Part shown: positions 9,070-18,049 of the stretch, in pieces
Numbering within the stretch: the first letter of the stretch is position 1
Layout of the letters: each line of letters opens with the position of its first letter
Assembly: GCF_030160715.1 (NCBI RefSeq)
Contig: NZ_BSOW01000006.1
Location: forward strand, 1 to 64,000
Direction: 5' to 3'
Length of the DNA: 64,000 bases
Origin: Bradyrhizobium iriomotense
GTDB taxonomy: Bacteria > Pseudomonadota > Alphaproteobacteria > Rhizobiales > Xanthobacteraceae
Notes under the pieces: generated by a model
The model's database searches: none
Seen by the model: the letters and a program-made list of their open reading frames with translations, nothing else
Told to the model about the DNA's origin: nothing
Translations under genes and position numbers: made by a program

Positions 9070-9369
9070 ATGACCAATGACCGCCTCGTGCAGCCACCGC
9101 CGATCTCTCGCATTCGCAAGAGCGGCATCGTCGGAACCGCGCTCCTCCTGCTTGGGCTAATGGTCGCTTCCACCGCGCTTGGAGAAGGGACGCGCATCTC
9201 TGAAGGCTTCGAGCCGTTCGAGAAATCAGCGAATGAACGCGTCGCCCAAGCCTTCGAGGATATTGAGGGGCTCTCGCCCATCTCTGACGAGCTGAAGACG
9301 GCGCTGGCATCGCTGAGCCAGAGCGTCCAAGGCACGCAGAAGCCGCCGGTTCAGGCCGAGGGGCAATGA
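9070..9369 (+). CDS. hypothetical membrane-anchored or exported protein
   Basis: 99 residues. A basic N-terminus (ISRIRKSG) is followed by one hydrophobic segment (IVGTALLLLGLMVASTALG), consistent with a signal anchor or signal peptide, then a charged, helical-looking tail (about residues 40-99). GTGAGG lies ~10 nt upstream of the ATG. I do not recognise the family. An overlapping minus-strand frame exists, but the topology of this one makes it the better candidate. Confidence 0.5.
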   Translation: MTNDRLVQPPPISRIRKSGIVGTALLLLGLMVASTALGEGTRISEGFEPFEKSANERVAQAFEDIEGLSPISDELKTALASLSQSVQGTQKPPVQAEGQ

Positions 9370-9637
9370 TCCTGCCGATCAACAAACTTGCCGTCGAATG
9401 TTCGATAGCAGCACTCCCGCTCACGCCCGGTTGCGATGGAACTCGCGGGAGATCGCCGGCAAGCCATTGACTGCAATCGACAAGCGCTCGCCGGTTGCGA
9501 CAATTGGTCCCTGCACGTTGTCATAATCGCGTAATGGAAGTGACACGTCTGCGCAGCACGTCTGACAAATGCGCCTCTTAACCTGACATGCACTGAAACA
9601 ATTCTCTGCATTCAGGAAACGAACAGAGGGGCGCGCA

Positions 9638-11707
9638 ATGCTTTCGAACATGACACGACGTCTACGCGATCGCACGGTGGTGACCACCGCGATCCTGTCG
9701 CTGATGGGATGTGATGCTTATGCGATGGACAACAATTCGCTCGGGGGCACCAACAAAAACGGCGACCGGACCGAGACGCCGATCAAGCATGTGATCGTCA
9801 TCCTTGGCGAAAACCGCACCTTCGACCACGTCTTTGCCACCTTCGAACCGCGCCGTCCGGGCGAGCGCGTCGACAATCTGCTCTCCAAGGGCATCATCAC
9901 CAAGGACGGATTGCCCGGCCCGAACTACGCCAAGGCCGCGCAGTTCTCTGCCGTCGTCAACAATACGTTCTCCATCAACCCCGGCCAGAAGACGCCGTAC
10001 AATCACACGACCAACAAGGTGCAGGCGCCGGGAACCTCCTACGCGCCGCAATCCTGCTACACCTCCGTCGATCAGGCGGCGCTCAACGGTCCGGGATGCC
10101 TCGCCACGCTGCAACTCGCGGCGCAGGCGGACTACGGCCTCAGTCAGCACGATCTGCCCCTCCTGACGACCGGCGCGACGGGATTGCCTGGCAATTCACC
10201 GGACTCGCGTATTTTGGATTTCGACAATCTGCCGAACGGTCCCTATCCGCTGGTTACGCTGGCGCAGGCCGGCGAAACCCCGACCAGCCTCTACAAGACC
10301 TATGGTGGCAGCCCGGTCCACCGCTTCTACCAGATGTGGCAGCAGCTAGACTGCGACGTCGCCAAGGCTACGCACCACAACCCCAGCGGATGCCAGGCCG
10401 ATCTCTTCACCTTTGTGGAAGAGAGCGTCTCCTCGGGCAGCAATGGCAACCCGACCCCGCACGCGCTCAAGGAGGGCGCGATCGCGCTGGGCTTCTACAA
10501 TGTCGCCAAGGGCGACGCGCCCTATCTGACCGAGCTTGCGCACAAGTACACGCTGAACGACAATTTCCACCAAAGCGTGATGGGTGGCACTTTCGCCAAT
10601 CACATGATGATCGGCTACGCCGACGCGCTCTATTATGCCGACGACAAGGGTGATCCCGCGACGCCCGACCACGTGCTCATCCCCGGTTCCAATCCACCGC
10701 AATACGTCAACGAGATCGAGAATCCGAACCCGGCGCCTGGCACCAACAACTGGTATCTCAATGACGGCTACGGAGGCGGCAGCTATTCAAACTGCTCGGA
10801 TCCGAGCCAGCCGGGCGTTGGCCCGGTCGTCACCTACCTCAACGCCATCCACGTGCCGCCGCGCTGCGCGCCGCACGCCTACTATCTCCTGAACAACTAC
10901 GTTCCTGCCTTTATCGGCAGCGGCGCGACCGATCCGATCAACAACGGCCCGTTCACCTTGCCGCCGGTCATCAAGCAGCGGCACATCGGCGACGCGCTGA
11001 CCCAGGCCGATGTCTCCTGGGCGTATTTCGGTGAGCGCTGGAATGACTTCAAGACCGCGCCTGGAGAAGGCACCAATTTCGGTGCGCTGGACCCGGTCGC
11101 CTACCTCTATTGCAACATCTGCAATCCGTTCCTGTTCTCCGCCTCGGTCATGACCAATGCGGCACAGCGCAACGCACATCTGAAGGATACGCTCGATCTC
11201 TACGACGCAATCGCCAACGGCAATCTTCCCTCCGTGTCCTTTGTCAAGCCGAGCACGTTCAACGATGGTCATCCCTCGTCATCCCGGGTCGATATCTTCG
11301 AGGCCTTTGCCAAGAAGATCGTCGATCAGGTGAAGTCCAACAAGGAACTGTGGAAGTCCACGGCCATCGTCATCACCATGGATGAGGGCGGCGGCTACTA
11401 CGACTCCGGCTATGTCCAGCCGGTCGACTTCTTCGGCGACGGTACGCGGATCCCGCTGCTTGTCGTGTCGAAATATTCGCGCGGCGGACGTATGTCGCAC
11501 GAATATGGCGATCACGTCTCGATCACCAAGTTCATCGAGCGCAACTGGCACCTCAAGCCGCTCGGCGCCAAGACGCGCGATACGTTGCCCAATCCGGTGA
11601 CCTCGGACGAGAATCCTTACGTCCCCGTCAACCGTCCGGCGATTGGCGACCTCTTCGGCAATTTCAACTTTGCCGACCGCCGCGACGACGATCGCGACGA
11701 TGATTGA
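9638..11707 (+). CDS. exported phosphoesterase (phospholipase C/acid phosphatase family)
   Basis: 689 residues. The N-terminus is a signal peptide. Cleavage may follow AYA, or the LMGC sequence may act as a lipobox. HVIVILGENRTFDHVF (about 51-66) is the conserved first motif of the PF04185 phosphoesterase family (bacterial phospholipases C and AcpA-type phosphatases), with N59/T61 as expected active-site positions. Later motifs include DEGGGYYD and SKYSRGG. GAGGGG precedes the ATG. The protein ends in an unusual Asp/Arg run (DRRDDDRDDD). The likely role is periplasmic or surface hydrolysis of phosphate esters; substrate unknown. Confidence 0.85.
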   Translation: MLSNMTRRLRDRTVVTTAILSLMGCDAYAMDNNSLGGTNKNGDRTETPIKHVIVILGENRTFDHVFATFEPRRPGERVDNLLSKGIITKDGLPGPNYAKAAQFSAVVNNTFSINPGQKTPYNHTTNKVQAPGTSYAPQSCYTSVDQAALNGPGCLATLQLAAQADYGLSQHDLPLLTTGATGLPGNSPDSRILDFDNLPNGPYPLVTLAQAGETPTSLYKTYGGSPVHRFYQMWQQLDCDVAKATHHNPSGCQADLFTFVEESVSSGSNGNPTPHALKEGAIALGFYNVAKGDAPYLTELAHKYTLNDNFHQSVMGGTFANHMMIGYADALYYADDKGDPATPDHVLIPGSNPPQYVNEIENPNPAPGTNNWYLNDGYGGGSYSNCSDPSQPGVGPVVTYLNAIHVPPRCAPHAYYLLNNYVPAFIGSGATDPINNGPFTLPPVIKQRHIGDALTQADVSWAYFGERWNDFKTAPGEGTNFGALDPVAYLYCNICNPFLFSASVMTNAAQRNAHLKDTLDLYDAIANGNLPSVSFVKPSTFNDGHPSSSRVDIFEAFAKKIVDQVKSNKELWKSTAIVITMDEGGGYYDSGYVQPVDFFGDGTRIPLLVVSKYSRGGRMSHEYGDHVSITKFIERNWHLKPLGAKTRDTLPNPVTSDENPYVPVNRPAIGDLFGNFNFADRRDDDRDDD

Positions 11708-11733
11708 TCGAAGCTGATCGCTTCACCAGGCAT

Positions 11734-11760
11734 GACCCGGCGGCCCACTGCCGCCGGGTC
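11734..11760. terminator. hairpin terminator after phosphoesterase gene
   Basis: A perfect 10-bp stem, GACCCGGCGG (11734-11743) with CCGCCGGGTC (11751-11760), closes a 7-nt loop just after the stop. There is no clear U-tract, so termination may be weak or factor-assisted. It also argues that the next gene starts downstream of here. Confidence 0.6.
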
Positions 11761-11799
11761 AATTCTCATATCAATCGTCGCAGCATTGGAGCAATTCGC

Positions 11800-13359
11800 T
11801 TGGATGTTAAGCTCCAGGGGAGCGTCGCTTCGATCGACGCCGCGCGCGGTGCGTTCGCCGCAGGTGATCTAGCTGGCACCGAGCGGATGTGCGCGCAGAT
11901 CCTCGGCCAAAATTCCAACGAGTGGCGCGCCTGGGCGTTGCTGACTGAAACCGCGCTGCTGCGTGGCCGGCAGGATGCGGCCAGCGTCAGCGCAGATCGC
12001 GCCGTCGCGCTCGCACCGACCAACCCGATTGCACTGGTGTTGCGCGCGAAATGCCTGTTCGTGGCTGGTGAGACCCGTCAGGCCTGCGCGGCGACGGAGG
12101 TCGCGGCCGAGCATCTCGGCAAGGAACCGGACGCGCTCGACGCCGTCGGCGCGATGTTCGGCCTGCTCGGGCTTCAGCAGCGGGCGAGGGAGCTTTTTCG
12201 TCGCGCGGTGGCCGCGCGGCCGGATGTACCGCAATATCTGTTCAATCTGGCGGCCGCCGAGCGGATGATCGGCGCGCTCGGCGATGCCGAAGCGCATTGC
12301 GACGCGGCGATCGCTCATGACCGCAACTATGGTCTTGCGCACTATTTGCGTTCGGACCTGCGCACTCAGAGTCCCGATCGCAACCATATCGATGAGATGG
12401 AAACGCTGCTTCGCGAGGGGCGGCTATCGCAGCCGAGCGAAATCATGCTGCGCTTTGCGCTCGGCAAGGAGTGCGAGGATCTCGATCGCTGGGATCGCGC
12501 TTTCGATCATATCGAGGCCGGCTGTGACCTCCAGCACCGGTCGCTTCCGCGCGATCCCGCCGACGAGATCCGCGAGATCGATGCGATCATCCGAGCGCAC
12601 ACGCGAAGCTGGATCGAAGCTGCGCCGCGCAGCTTTGCTGCGGCTGCGCCCGTCTTCGTCACCGGCCTGCCGAGGACCGGCACGACGCTGGTGGAGCGGA
12701 TCATCGCCAGCCATTCCGCGATGCATTCCGTCGGCGAAACCAGTGCGTTCGCAGCCGAAATGCGCCGCGTCATGGCAGAGCGTCCGGGCGGCCGCGACCT
12801 CGAGAGCATAGGCAGGCGCTATCTGGACCAGGCCACGGCGCTTCGCGTGCCGGACAATGTCCGCTTCATCGACAAGACGCTGGAGAACTATCTCTATTGC
12901 GGCCTCATTCACGTGGCGCTGCCGTTGGCCAAGATCATCCTCGTGCAGCGGCATCCGATGGATTCGTGCTGGGCGATCTACAAGGCGCACTTCCGCGGCA
13001 AGTTCTCCTTCGCCTATCACCAGATCGAGCTTGCGGACTATTATCTGGCGTATCGCCGCCTGTCTCGGCACTGGCGCGCGGTGCTGCCACCCGACGCGCT
13101 CATGGAGATCAACTACGAGGACATCGTGCGGGATCAGGCGGCGGCGAGCCGGAACATCATTCGCTTTCTCGGGCTTCCCTGGGAGGACGGCGTGATGCGC
13201 TTTCATGAAAGCCCTGCGCCATCCTCGACCGCCAGCGCCGTCCAGGTGCGCCGCCCGATCTACCCGTCATCGGTCGGCAAATGGCGTCACCATGCCGAGC
13301 GGTTGAAGCCGCTCCGCGAACGCCTGGCGCGAGAGATTCCGGAGGCGGAACTGGCATGA
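11800..13359 (+). CDS. TPR-repeat sulfotransferase
   Basis: About 519 residues. The N-terminal ~250 residues are tetratricopeptide-like helical repeats. The C-terminal part is a sulfotransferase domain with the 5'-phosphosulfate loop GLPRTGTT (about 289-296) and the 3'-phosphate motif RHPMDSC (about 384-390), so PAPS-dependent transfer of sulfate to a protein or glycan acceptor is expected. No ATG lies near the domain start. I chose TTG 11800 because GGAG is 9 nt upstream; a longer TTG frame from 11704 would run through the terminator hairpin. It overlaps the next gene by ATGA. Confidence 0.78.
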   Translation: MDVKLQGSVASIDAARGAFAAGDLAGTERMCAQILGQNSNEWRAWALLTETALLRGRQDAASVSADRAVALAPTNPIALVLRAKCLFVAGETRQACAATEVAAEHLGKEPDALDAVGAMFGLLGLQQRARELFRRAVAARPDVPQYLFNLAAAERMIGALGDAEAHCDAAIAHDRNYGLAHYLRSDLRTQSPDRNHIDEMETLLREGRLSQPSEIMLRFALGKECEDLDRWDRAFDHIEAGCDLQHRSLPRDPADEIREIDAIIRAHTRSWIEAAPRSFAAAAPVFVTGLPRTGTTLVERIIASHSAMHSVGETSAFAAEMRRVMAERPGGRDLESIGRRYLDQATALRVPDNVRFIDKTLENYLYCGLIHVALPLAKIILVQRHPMDSCWAIYKAHFRGKFSFAYHQIELADYYLAYRRLSRHWRAVLPPDALMEINYEDIVRDQAAASRNIIRFLGLPWEDGVMRFHESPAPSSTASAVQVRRPIYPSSVGKWRHHAERLKPLRERLAREIPEAELA

Positions 13360-13787
13360 CGATATGCAGGCGATCCATGCTGCTCGCGGCGGTATCGGCC
13401 AGCCTTTTGGCCGGTGATTGCGCGGCAACCGCGGAGGTGCAGGTCGACGGCAGGCCGGATGCCGTGCACATTGAGGCCCGCGACGCCACCCTGCATGACG
13501 TCCTGGCGGCGCTGCACGACCGCTTCAACCTGCGCTATCGCACCAGCAACGCGCTTGAAACGCAAACGTCCGGCGTGTTCGACGGTCCGCTGTCGCGCGT
13601 GGCAGCGCGTCTCCTCGATGGCTACGACTATGCGATGCGGATTACGCCGGATGGCGTCGATTTGCTGGTGCTGGGACGGCAGCAATCCAGCTCCGCCGTC
13701 GTGATTGCGGTGACACCGGCAAACGCGGCCAGACCGCCGCTCACGGCGGCGGAGCGCAGGCACTATGAGAACGCGCACCTGCGCTAG
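13356..13787 (+). CDS. exported STN-domain protein
   Basis: 143 residues with a signal peptide (MTICRRSMLLAAVSASLLAG, cleavage near ATA). The mature part (VHIEARDATLHDVLAALHDR ... GVFDGPLSRVAARLL) resembles the STN domain normally found at the N-terminus of secretins and TonB-dependent transducers, here without any following barrel or secretin domain. The ATG overlaps the stop of the sulfotransferase gene (ATGA), so the two are co-translated and probably work together. Function is unknown. Confidence 0.7.
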   Translation: MTICRRSMLLAAVSASLLAGDCAATAEVQVDGRPDAVHIEARDATLHDVLAALHDRFNLRYRTSNALETQTSGVFDGPLSRVAARLLDGYDYAMRITPDGVDLLVLGRQQSSSAVVIAVTPANAARPPLTAAERRHYENAHLR

Positions 13788-13915
13788 AGCATGATCCGGA
13801 AAAGTGTGAAGCGGTTTTCCCTCGCGACAAACGCGGAACGCGTTTGCCCGGGGATCATGCTCAAACAACAACCTAAAGCGCGATGACGATTCATCCGAAT
13901 CTCATCGCGCTTTAG
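13786..13915 (+). repeat. two-hairpin intergenic repeat, copy 1 (with internal insertion)
   Basis: It begins at the stop of the STN gene with AGCATGATCCGGAAAAGTG and ends ATCTCATCGCGCTTTAG. Module 1 is an inverted repeat around GCATGATCCGG; module 2 pairs TAAAGCGCGATGA with TCATCGCGCTTTA. Copies at 38224 and 51769 are nearly identical, but this one carries ~28 extra nt, including AAACGCG-GA-ACGCGTTT, in module 1. It sits between two convergent genes, where it can serve as a bidirectional terminator. Confidence 0.85.
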
Positions 13916-13928
13916 CCCCGACGGCGGC

Positions 13929-15248
13929 TTAGCCCGCCGTCACATCGACGGTCTCGCCGCCGTCCAGCACCTGCGCCGCCTTGGCGCGGTCGAGATCGCC
14001 TTCCCAGGCGGCGACCACGACGGTGGCAACGCAATTGCCGGTGAGGTTGCCGAGGGCGCGCGCCATGCCGATGAACCAGTCTACCGAGAGCACCAGCACG
14101 AGACCGATCGCCGGAATGCTCGGCACCGCGTTGAGTGTCGCTGCGAGGATCACGATCGCCGAGCCGGGCACCCCGTGGGCGCCTTTTGACGTGATCAGGG
14201 ACACGCCGAGCACCAGCAGGAGATCGCCGAAGGACAGCGGCGTGTTGGTCGCCTGCGCGATGAAGACGACGGCGAGCGTCAGGTAGATCGAGAAGGCATC
14301 GAGGTTGAAGGAATAGCCGGTCGGGATCACGAGACCGACCACGGAATCCTTCACGCCCATCCGCTCGAGCTTCTTCATGATCTGGGGCAGCACCGCGTCG
14401 GAGGAGGCGGTCGCGAGCACGATGGTCAATTCCTCGCGCAGGTAAGCGAGGAATTTGAGGATGTTGATTCCGGCGAGCGCCATCACGCTGCCGAGCACGC
14501 CGAGCACGAAGATGCCGACCGAGACGTAGAACAGCATCACCAGCGAGACGAGCTGCTTCAGCGAGCCGACGCCGTATTTGCCGACGGTGTAGGCGACCGC
14601 GCCGAGCACGCCGAGCGGGGCGACCCGCACGATCAGCCCCATGACGCGGAACAATACGGTGGAGGCTGCATCGATGATGGAGGTGACGAGCTTGCCCTTC
14701 TCGCCGCCGACCAGCGCGAGGCCGACGCCGAACAGCACGGCGAAGAACAGCACCTGGAGCACGTCGTTGCGCGACAGCGCGTCGAACGAGGTCGACGGGA
14801 TGACGTTGAGCAGGAAGGCGCCGATGCCCGCGCCCTGCAGCTTGTGGGCGTTGTCGGCGTAGGTGTTGAGCGCCTTGGCGTCCAGCGTCGAAGGATCGAT
14901 GTTCATGCCATGGCCGGGGCCGAAGACGTAGGCGAGGATGAGGCCGACCACGAGCGCCACCGTCGTCATCGCCTCGAAATAGAGCAGCGCCTTGACGCCC
15001 ACGCGGCCGACCTTCTTGAGATCGCCGGCGCCGGCAATGCCGTGCACGACGACGCAGAACACGATCGGCGCCACGATCATCGAGATCAGTTTGAGGAAGG
15101 CGTCGCTCAGGATCTTGAGGCTGATGGCGAAGTCCGGAACGGTCACGCCCAGAATGATGCCGAGCACCAGCGCCGCCAGAACCTGGACGAACAGCGAGGT
15201 GTAAAGCGGCTTCGGCTCGGCGGCCGGCGCCGCGGTAATGGTCGACAT
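13929..15248 (-). CDS. dctA: C4-dicarboxylate:cation symporter DctA
   Basis: 439 residues, a typical DAACS-family (glutamate/dicarboxylate) transporter. Visible motifs include ISMIVAPIVFCVVVHGIA, the re-entrant-loop sequence ATASSDAVLPQ, NLDAFSIYLTLAVVF and GVPGSAIVILAATL. It imports succinate, fumarate and malate (and related acids) across the inner membrane. The ATG at 15248 has a GGGGGAG ribosome site; the longer frame has none. It lies 119 bp after the aconitase-like gene on the same strand, suggesting a shared organic-acid role. It may be a paralogue of the main symbiotic DctA. Confidence 0.9.
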   Translation of the reverse strand: MSTITAAPAAEPKPLYTSLFVQVLAALVLGIILGVTVPDFAISLKILSDAFLKLISMIVAPIVFCVVVHGIAGAGDLKKVGRVGVKALLYFEAMTTVALVVGLILAYVFGPGHGMNIDPSTLDAKALNTYADNAHKLQGAGIGAFLLNVIPSTSFDALSRNDVLQVLFFAVLFGVGLALVGGEKGKLVTSIIDAASTVLFRVMGLIVRVAPLGVLGAVAYTVGKYGVGSLKQLVSLVMLFYVSVGIFVLGVLGSVMALAGINILKFLAYLREELTIVLATASSDAVLPQIMKKLERMGVKDSVVGLVIPTGYSFNLDAFSIYLTLAVVFIAQATNTPLSFGDLLLVLGVSLITSKGAHGVPGSAIVILAATLNAVPSIPAIGLVLVLSVDWFIGMARALGNLTGNCVATVVVAAWEGDLDRAKAAQVLDGGETVDVTAG

Positions 15249-15367
15249 GGTGAACTCCCCCGGTTTGACGCGTCTTGGACGCCAAAAAGGGAGCAACAAC
15301 CATGCCAGATTGTCGCGGTCGGGCCGGAATCCGCCCGTTTTTCTTGTCTTTTCCCCGGCGGCTCGCT

Positions 15368-18028
15368 TCAAATCGAGGGAGTGGTCGCCCTTTCAATGGA
15401 TGTCTCGCCGGCCTGTTCGGTCGGGCCGTCCGAGTGCCGCCGCAGGATCAGCGGCAGTAGCCCGCCGACGCGCAGGGTCTCGCATTCCAGATTGGTTTCG
15501 ACAGCGGCAGTGCCGACGAAGCGGTCGATTTCGGCGCCGTCACGCAGGATGCGAACATTGACCGCCGCGCGGGGCTTCAGCGCTTCGAAGGGGGCGTCGA
15601 TCTCCAGGCGATCGTCCGGCCTCAAGCCCAACTCTTGCGGTCGGTGGTCCGCCGGCAGGCGCAGCGGCAGGATCCCCATGCCGATCAGGTTGGAGCGGTG
15701 GATGCGCTCGAAGCTCAGCGCCAGCACGGCGCGCGCGCCGAGCAGCGCAACGCCCTTCGCCGCCCAGTCACGTGATGAGCCCATGCCATAGCGCTCGCCG
15801 GCCACGACGACGACCGGGCACTGCTGCTTCTCATAGTGCTCGGCGGCAAGCCGGAGCGACAGCCGTTCACCGGAGCCTGCAAGGATCGTCTGCCCCGGCG
15901 GCAGATCGGGGCCGAGCAGGTTGCGCACGCTCTTGTTGGTGAAGAGCCCGCGCAGCATTGCCTCCCAGTTTCCGCGCCGCGCGGCGTAGACGTTGAGGTC
16001 GTGCGGGTTCTCGCCGCGCGCGACGAGATATTGCGCTGCCTCGCCGTTTGCCGCGATCGCGCCTGCCGGCGAGATGTGGTCAGTCGTGATGTCGTCGCCG
16101 AGCACCAGGAGCGGCGTGGCCGCGTAATGTCCAAGGCGCGTACCGCGGCCGAAATCCGCGAAAGGCGGACGGCGGATATAGGTGGAGGCGTCATCCCACG
16201 GAAACAGCGCCGTGCTGGGGGCCTCGAACGCGGCCCAGTCGGCGCTGGCTTCCGCGGCGTCATAGGCCCGGCTGTAGTCGCGGCTTTCACGTGCGCGTGC
16301 CAGTGCGGTATCGATTTCGCGACCGGTTGGCCAGAGATCCGAAAGGCGCACCTCGGAGCCGGCGGCACTGCGCGCGATCGGGTCGCGAAGGATATCGCGT
16401 GCGACGTCGCCGGCGAGCGCAAAGGCGACGACCAGTGGCGGCGATGCGAGGAAAGCAAGCTCGATCTGCGAATGCACCCGGCCGGGAAAGTTACGGTTAC
16501 CCGACAGCACGGCGACAGGCGCCATTTTCGTCTCTGCAATCGCGCTGGTCATGGCAGGCGCCAGCGGTCCGGAATTGCCGATGCAGGTCGTGCAGCCATA
16601 GCCGACGATGCCGAAGCCGAGCGCCTCGAGATCGTCGAGCAGGCCTGAGCGCCGCAAATAGCGCTCCGCAGTCGGCGAGCCCGGTGCGAGCGAGGTCTTC
16701 ACCCAGGCGGGTGGCTTGAGCCCGAGTTGCCGCGCCTTGCGGGCAAGCAGTCCAGCCGCGATTAGCAGCCTTGGGTCCGACGTGTTGGTGCAGCTCGTGA
16801 TCGCCGCAATTGCGACCGCGCCATTGGCCGGCGGATCGGCGCGATCCACGTCGGTGGTTGCGGTGGAGCGTCCGAGCGAGAGTGCCTCGGCGGTGTTGCC
16901 GGCAGCGATACGGTCCTGCGGGCGGCGAGGGCCGGCGAGACTGACCTCGACCTCGTCGAGATCGATGCTGATGGTCTCGGTGTAGCGCGGCGCGGCCTCG
17001 GGATCGAACCAGAGTTTTTGACGCCGCGCATACGCCTCGACCAGCGCGAGCTGCTCACGCGACCGGCCGGTCTGCCCGAGATAGTCGAGGGTCCGGCTGT
17101 CGATCGGGAAGTAGCCGGAATTGGCGCCGAACTCCGGCGTCATGTTGGCGACGACGGCCCTATCGCCGGCCGAGAGCGCCGAAACACCCGACCCAAAGAA
17201 CTCGACGAAGCGGTCCGCAAGATCGATTCTTCGAAGGCGCTCGGTGACGGTCAGCGCGAGATCGGTCGCGAGCACGCCCTCACGCAGCCGCCCGGTCAGG
17301 CGGACACCGACGACGTCAGGCACGCGCATAGTCACGGGCATGCCGAACATCACGCTTTCGGCTTCCAGCCCGCCGACGCCCCAGGCGAGCACGCCGATGC
17401 CGTTGATCATCGGGGTGTGGCTGTCCGTGCCGATCAGCGTGTCGGGTGCGGCCCAATTTTCGCCGTCGCGATGCAGCGTCGTCACGACGCTGGCGAGCCG
17501 CTCGAGATTCAGCGTGTGCATGATGCCGGTACCGGGTGGATGCACGCGCACGCCGTCGAGCGCCTGGCTTGCCCATTTCATGAAGCGGTAGCGCTCGCCG
17601 TTGCGCGTCAGCTCCTGCGCCATGTTGCGCACCATCGCGTCCGGCCGTGCAAACACGTCGACGCCGAGCGAATGGTCGGTCGAGACGTCGACCGGGAGCA
17701 CCGGATTGAGCCGGTTCGGATCGCCGCCGGCTTCCGCGAGCGAGGCGCGCAGGCCCGCAATGTCGACCAGCGCCGGGCCGCAGGTCGTGTCGTGCATGAG
17801 AACGCGCGAGGGTTGGAAGGCGATCTCGCTCTCGCTGCGTCCATTGGCGAGCCAACCGAGAATGGCGGCAACCGACGCATCCCGATCCGTGCCGCCGATG
17901 CGCAGCACGTTTTCGAGCAGGATGCGGTGGATCACGGGCAGGCGAGGGAGGTCCTCACCTGCCACGGCCGCGATGTCGGCGATGCGATAAGTCTGCGATC
18001 CGCTGCGAAGCATTCCGAAATCAGTCAT
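15368..18028 (-). CDS. aconitase-superfamily hydratase (AcnA-like paralogue)
   Basis: 886 residues, the length of AcnA/IRP-type aconitases. The [4Fe-4S] ligands are present in ITSCTNTSDP and GYGCTTCIGNSGPL, with IGTDSHTPM, GGLEAESVMFG and the swivel-domain GERYGMGSSRDWAAKG. It departs from housekeeping AcnA in several places, for example DTTCGPALVDIAG where AcnA has DFTGVPAVVDLA. Its neighbours are an MFS carrier, DctA and a GntR regulator, not TCA genes. I infer a specialised hydro-lyase for a tricarboxylate (aconitate isomer, methylisocitrate or a relative); plain aconitase activity is possible. Confidence 0.82.
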   Translation of the reverse strand: MTDFGMLRSGSQTYRIADIAAVAGEDLPRLPVIHRILLENVLRIGGTDRDASVAAILGWLANGRSESEIAFQPSRVLMHDTTCGPALVDIAGLRASLAEAGGDPNRLNPVLPVDVSTDHSLGVDVFARPDAMVRNMAQELTRNGERYRFMKWASQALDGVRVHPPGTGIMHTLNLERLASVVTTLHRDGENWAAPDTLIGTDSHTPMINGIGVLAWGVGGLEAESVMFGMPVTMRVPDVVGVRLTGRLREGVLATDLALTVTERLRRIDLADRFVEFFGSGVSALSAGDRAVVANMTPEFGANSGYFPIDSRTLDYLGQTGRSREQLALVEAYARRQKLWFDPEAAPRYTETISIDLDEVEVSLAGPRRPQDRIAAGNTAEALSLGRSTATTDVDRADPPANGAVAIAAITSCTNTSDPRLLIAAGLLARKARQLGLKPPAWVKTSLAPGSPTAERYLRRSGLLDDLEALGFGIVGYGCTTCIGNSGPLAPAMTSAIAETKMAPVAVLSGNRNFPGRVHSQIELAFLASPPLVVAFALAGDVARDILRDPIARSAAGSEVRLSDLWPTGREIDTALARARESRDYSRAYDAAEASADWAAFEAPSTALFPWDDASTYIRRPPFADFGRGTRLGHYAATPLLVLGDDITTDHISPAGAIAANGEAAQYLVARGENPHDLNVYAARRGNWEAMLRGLFTNKSVRNLLGPDLPPGQTILAGSGERLSLRLAAEHYEKQQCPVVVVAGERYGMGSSRDWAAKGVALLGARAVLALSFERIHRSNLIGMGILPLRLPADHRPQELGLRPDDRLEIDAPFEALKPRAAVNVRILRDGAEIDRFVGTAAVETNLECETLRVGGLLPLILRRHSDGPTEQAGETSIERATTPSI

Positions 18029-18049
18029 CTCTCGATCCTGCCTATCCGA

